A stretch of 64,000 bases of DNA from positions 5,227,058-5,291,057 of the forward strand of contig SCHM01000003.1 in the NCBI GenBank assembly GCA_004123355.1. Direction: 5' to 3'. The notes below the pieces were generated by a model. The model was not told the origin of the DNA. It ran no database searches and saw nothing but the letters and a program-made list of their open reading frames with translations. Below are positions 59,638 through 64,000 of the stretch, piece by piece (position 1 is the stretch's first letter; each line of letters opens with the position of its first letter). A program made the translations under genes and the position numbers. This DNA is from Amphirosellinia nigrospora (Eukaryota > Ascomycota > Sordariomycetes > Xylariales > Xylariaceae).

Positions 59638-61956
59638 ATGATTGGCCTCACGACTTTTGTGTCACTCAGCTATTTCTTGTACAATATGTTAGGCCATTCA
59701 ACTTATATCCAGTCATAGACCCTGACAAGTTGGCCGTAGCTCTGAACATATCCAGCGAATGCGGTATTGCCTTGTAGGTGCATTCCTTATTCAATAGCTA
59801 CAATACTGAAGCACGTCTAAAACTGTTTAATAGAAATCGAACTATCCCAGAATGTGACCAGACGCTTTTTCAAATGGTCGGAGATTTTGAAAATTTCTGG
59901 TGGGAAGATGACAACGTCACAACACTATGTGCCGGTGAATGCCAACCGGCTGCTGCTTCTTGGGGCCTCGATCTCTACCAGGCCTGCTACGGAGACTACG
60001 TATCAGCGTATGGCAAGCAGGTACCGGCGAGTTCAATTGGAGAGCGCTTCAATGACGGAATGAATCTCGCATGCATGGCGTCTAAGTTAGTAGCTCAGTG
60101 TTCAACTAGTGCTAATGAGCTGGAAACTGAGCTGATTTAACTTACTAAATGCAGTTCTGAAGACTTTGCTTGGTGCCTGACTGAGTCACAAGAATGGGTA
60201 GGGTCTGATATCGTCCGACCAGACTGCTCTGTGAACCCCGGGGACCCTGCTTGTGGCGGCAATGTCACAGATATCCCTAGTGGAAATATGCGACTGGCAA
60301 ATCTCTATGGCGATGACATCGTAAGTCATGCTATAACAAGCTTAGAATCAGTCTATAGAACTAACAACAAGAAACTGTCGGTAGCTGTGCAACGAATGCT
60401 TTATCGCAATGCTTTACGAGCGTGTCACATCGAGTCTTTTAACCGATGAAGACCACTCGGACTATCTCGTTGACCAACTACAGGACATTGGAGATATATG
60501 TAGCTATAGCATGCGACCAGTCACACTACGTGCTATAACCACTTATTATCCAGCACCACCCGTCAGCTCAGTCAATCTTAATAACGGTTCCACGCCGACG
60601 ACATCAGCACCGCCAGCTACGACAACTTGTGCCGGCCAGACCGTGGGGAGTGGTTCCGGTTGTGACAGTCTATCCGTTCGATATGGTGTTGCTACTGGTG
60701 ACTTGCAGATCGTGACTAACAGCACCACCTGTCAGATCACTGCTGCAGTATGTCTTCCCGCGGCTTGCACCATACAGAAAGTCGCTAGTGGAAATACATG
60801 GTATGATTTACGTCTTAAACGACAATGATTTTAAAACTTGCTAACATTGAATCTCTATAGTGACACGCTTGCGTCCAGCTTCATGATAACTACGGTGCAG
60901 TTCCTCAGTTGGAATCGTAACATCATGGGGTTATGCGATAGTCCCGCCTTGGGCCAATACGTTTGTGCTAGGTAATTCAGCAATTCCCTTGAGACAAGAG
61001 GATTGACCGCTTAATTGACCTCTCTACCTTCTGAATAGTGCGCCAGGGACAAATAGTTCTTACTCCCTACCCCCACCACCACTCGGTACCGATGCCGATG
61101 CCGGAAATCAACAAAGGGGCGGGCCGGGAGGAGTCGTGACGCCAACGACAACGGTCTCAACCACTATTACCGATCCCGCATCGCAAGGGACAGTTTCGGC
61201 ACCGTCGCCAACACAAGACGGGCTTGTAACTAATTGCAACAACTACGCTATTGTCAAAACCGGCGACACGTGTTTCGATTTTGCCAAGGCTCACAGTCTG
61301 ACCCCTGATCAACTTTACGCATGTAAGCAAGGTCATTCCTAGAATCAAGCATGCATAAAATAGATAATTGACTATTCCGAAACTTAGGGAACCCTGCTCT
61401 TGGCCTCGAAGGCGCCAATTGTTCGACAAATTTCTGGGCGAGCGAATATTATTGTATTGGAATCTGGGCCACACCCACGACCCCAGTGACAGCGCCGGGG
61501 CCAACGCAATCTGGCATCGTGGCCAACTGTGCCAAGTTCGCTAAGGCTCAGATGGGTGATATATGCGACACGTTTGCAGCACGAAATAGCATCTCCAATG
61601 CCCAGCTATACGCGTGGAACCCGGTTTTAGGACCCGCGGGCCAAAACTGTGGTACATCGCTCTGGATCGATGAGTGGTATTGCGTGGGAATCTCGGCACC
61701 GCCAGCAACTAGTACTACTACTACTACAACGACGACGAAGGTAGCGCCTCCAGGTCCGACGCAGAGTGGCATAGCAGGAAATTGCAACAAATATGCCGCC
61801 GCCGTTGCAGGAGATGGATGCGGTGTATTCGCCTCCAGGAATGGCATCACCACCGCGCAGCTGTATGCTTGGAACAAGGTTCTGGGTGCGAATGGCGAGA
61901 ATTGCGCGTCCTCTCTATGGGCAATGGAATATTACTGTGTCGGTGTTTCTTCGTAA
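59638..61956 (+). CDS. Secreted multi-LysM protein
   Basis: ATG 59638 with a signal-like start ([13 protein letters not shown]). Introns are at 59774-59833, 60086-60154, 60321-60371, 60801-60860, 60972-61038 and 61323-61387; about 645 aa. The N-terminal half has conserved Cys/Trp segments ([52 protein letters not shown]) seen in fungal LysM proteins. LysM-type modules follow: [15 protein letters not shown].., [40 protein letters not shown] and [20 protein letters not shown], each ending in a W/N-rich LYAWNP..YYC pattern and split by Thr/Pro linkers. LysM binds chitin oligomers and can shield hyphae or suppress host detection (known for the class). Frame breaks near 59677 and 60388. Confidence 0.88.
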
Positions 61957-64000
61957 ACCAGCATGCTATACTGAGTTTCTACTCTTTAAATCATTTCCCA
62001 GTGATCGTGAGTCAGCTATGTTTATATTATCAGTTGTGTTGATGCCCAGTATTGACAACCCGAGTTTAAGTAACATATAGACAGAGATGAAAGCTTACTT
62101 TAGTAGCGATTCTGGTTATTTTGTCACGATGTGAGTAGTCACGGTGAAGCCTATAGACAAAGGACGTATGTGTATATAGATGGAGACTAGTCATCAGGAG
62201 AGATAGATCCCTCGCGCAATAACAAAAGTCTTACCTACCCCATACCAGAGGTCCTGGCAATTTTTACCTCCTTGTTTCCATACATTTTGGCAAACAGAGA
62301 AATGTCGGAAAGTTTATAAACTATTCTGAAATCTTGACCTTTAAGAAATAAATGAGTCAAAGCTCTTCTCCTCACAACGATATATCCCCACTGTACCTTT
62401 TGTACTTTGTTTTACTTTCCATACAGCGACCGCTTCAGTGCAAGGCACACACGGAGAAAGCGACAAAAGGACTTGTATCTGTATATTGTCACAATTGACA
62501 CAGATAGTAATTTCAGTATTGACTTATTGTTATCGCACAAGGAGGGACTTCTATCTAGCCTGTAAAGACAACTCTAGCTATATATAGTTGTGTATATGGG
62601 CCCGTGCCCACTATCCACTATCCCTCTGTGACATATCGGGTAAGCATTAGCCCACAGAAACTTTCGTGCAGCGACAAATAGTCAGTGACAATCTTTTCCT
62701 AGTTGTCTTCTCAAGTTAGACCTGGATTGGGAACTTCTCTAGTGATCTAAGCGAATAAGTCTATCCTGAGGATGAGTAAAAGCCGGGTTGCCTCTTATGG
62801 TACGGCCGGCCGGGGCGGGCTCGAAATATATCAAGTTGTTGAAGTAGTTAGGGAAGCGGGACATATGCTATATGCGATTAACATTCGATACGGAGATGTC
62901 TGCTGGCTCATCATGGCGGTGTGTCGATCCCGCCCTCCCTCTTCGCCGCCGGGCCTCAACGGCCGAACCCCGGGCAGGCCCCGGGCGCGCTGCTCCCCCC
63001 ACTTCAAACAATGCCGCTTCTATCTGTGCCACCCCCTTGCATGCAGGTTAATGTATGTATGTCACGGCGTTATCGGGACACTGACGTACATATGCAGCCC
63101 GTATACGGATTACTAATATATGAGATTATGCTGAGTCATAATTGTGCTACAACCCTACCTAGTGCTCTCTGGGGAGTTTGACGGGCTTATCGCTTAAGCT
63201 TGAGAGAATAAGCAAGTTCCTGAAGAATTAGGGATATTATATAATTAGATAACAACTTATAGGCGTGTAGGCTGTGGAGTTAAGAATCGTGACAAGATTG
63301 CGGGATTGTGGAGTAGATCTGGAGAGATCTAACCTTTTATATTACTATAATTAGATAATGTTAGATGGTTTGTATTGTAGCTAATGGTATAAAAACTATG
63401 CTTTACTCCATACATGGCATCTATAGTTTCTATATAAATAGGTGTTCGGGCTATTTGCGGTCTGGCAACTATTGGCGGTCTTGAAAATGTGATGAACTTG
63501 CACTATGGGCCCTTGCCAAGCATCGTAGTCGATTTTGACTTGAACCCCTCGGATGCTCGCGTTAACTAATCAACTAGCTCGCGGCATTTCTGAAATATGG
63601 CTCCTTGCCCGCCCAATGACAAGTCTGACATTTCGGTAGATCGACAAAAGATCGTCATAGCGCGCGGAAGTATCCTCTTACATACTGCTGCCAAGTCGGG
63701 TATCCGGGCACCTGCACAGTCAGATATCGGCGGAGCGGTAAAGCTATGGGTTAGGGACTTTCCGACCTAGGAGATGATGAACAGTCTGTTTGAGTATTTC
63801 TTGCGATTAGAGGAACCGCAAACACCATCATTTGGGTCGGGTCAGCCGGGACTCCACATAGATATCAAATATGCACACGGAGAGTACATAGAGATAGGCC
63901 AACGACATAAACACTAGATAGCGCTAGCGGGAACCGAACTCCACTCGTCTTATATGTGAAGCTGGTAACATCACAACTCATAGATCTGGCACCATAAAAC
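61957..64000. other. Intergenic, no gene recognised
   Basis: 3' flank of the LysM gene and about 2 kb of sequence with short frames. A GC-rich island at about 62920-63010 gives overlapping proline-rich frames in two phases (62772-63181), which look like composition artefacts. The 63200-63450 part is AT-rich. No repeat family recognised. Confidence 0.4.

Noticed and set aside
928-61956. Programmed ribosomal frameshifting or RNA editing as cause of the many frame breaks
   Set aside because: Breaks occur in unrelated families, at varied positions, often in simple runs; no shared slippery-site plus structure was seen. Missing bases are simpler.
62772-63181. Proline-rich ORFs near the right end
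   Set aside because: Two phases of the same GC-rich island give similar-looking proteins; typical composition artefact.

Overview
The window comes from the nuclear genome of a filamentous ascomycete (Pezizomycotina; a Sordariomycete-type gene set is my inference). The reasons are short GT-AG introns of about 50-130 nt, several with a TACTAAC-like branch point; fungus-restricted families (DASH subunit Duo1, Aim21, PTH11-type seven-helix protein, LysM protein, subgroup C GH18 chitinase, PNP-NACHT-ankyrin NLR); and uneven gene spacing. About twenty protein genes can be supported. I found no rRNA, tRNA, CRISPR or prokaryotic signal.

Layout. 1-13 kb is sparse and accessory: a DOPA 4,5-dioxygenase-like gene, a weak two-exon ORF, a large NLR-like gene with an N-terminal purine-nucleoside-phosphorylase domain, NACHT and near-identical ankyrin repeats (minus strand), and a membrane-anchored cytochrome P450 (minus). 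13-46 kb is a conserved housekeeping block: TVP18, AIM21-like, MCM10, RNH202, DUO1, a Sic1/Rum1-type CDK inhibitor, a poor membrane-protein candidate, PBY1 (SurE + TTL), RTT107/Brc1, VPS25, NDC80 and an uncharacterised OB-fold-like protein. 46-49 kb is a gene desert with LTR-like debris. 49-62 kb is accessory again: a PTH11-like receptor, a GMC oxidoreductase, a fungal protein of unknown function, and a divergent pair of chitin-related secreted proteins (subgroup C chitinase and multi-LysM protein). 62-64 kb holds nothing I can support.

How the genes fit together. The 21.6-46 kb stretch is rich in genome-duplication and division functions (replication initiation, RNase H2, outer and inner kinetochore couplers, CDK inhibition, replication-fork repair). 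Perfect MCB boxes (ACGCGT) lie upstream of MCM10/RNH202, the DUO1/CDK-inhibitor pair and RTT107, which fits G1/S (MBF-type) control. The chitinase and LysM genes share a 0.7-kb promoter region and probably act together on chitin.

Caveat for every reader. Almost every gene, including essential ones (NDC80, MCM10, VPS25, TVP18, DUO1), is interrupted by one- or two-base frame changes. Many lie in homopolymer runs and look like missing bases. The economical explanation is an under-polished long-read assembly, not mass pseudogenisation. Gene spans below therefore cover the whole homologous stretch, and the breaks are stated in each entry. Only RNH202, the OB-fold-like gene and the GMC oxidoreductase read cleanly from start to stop.
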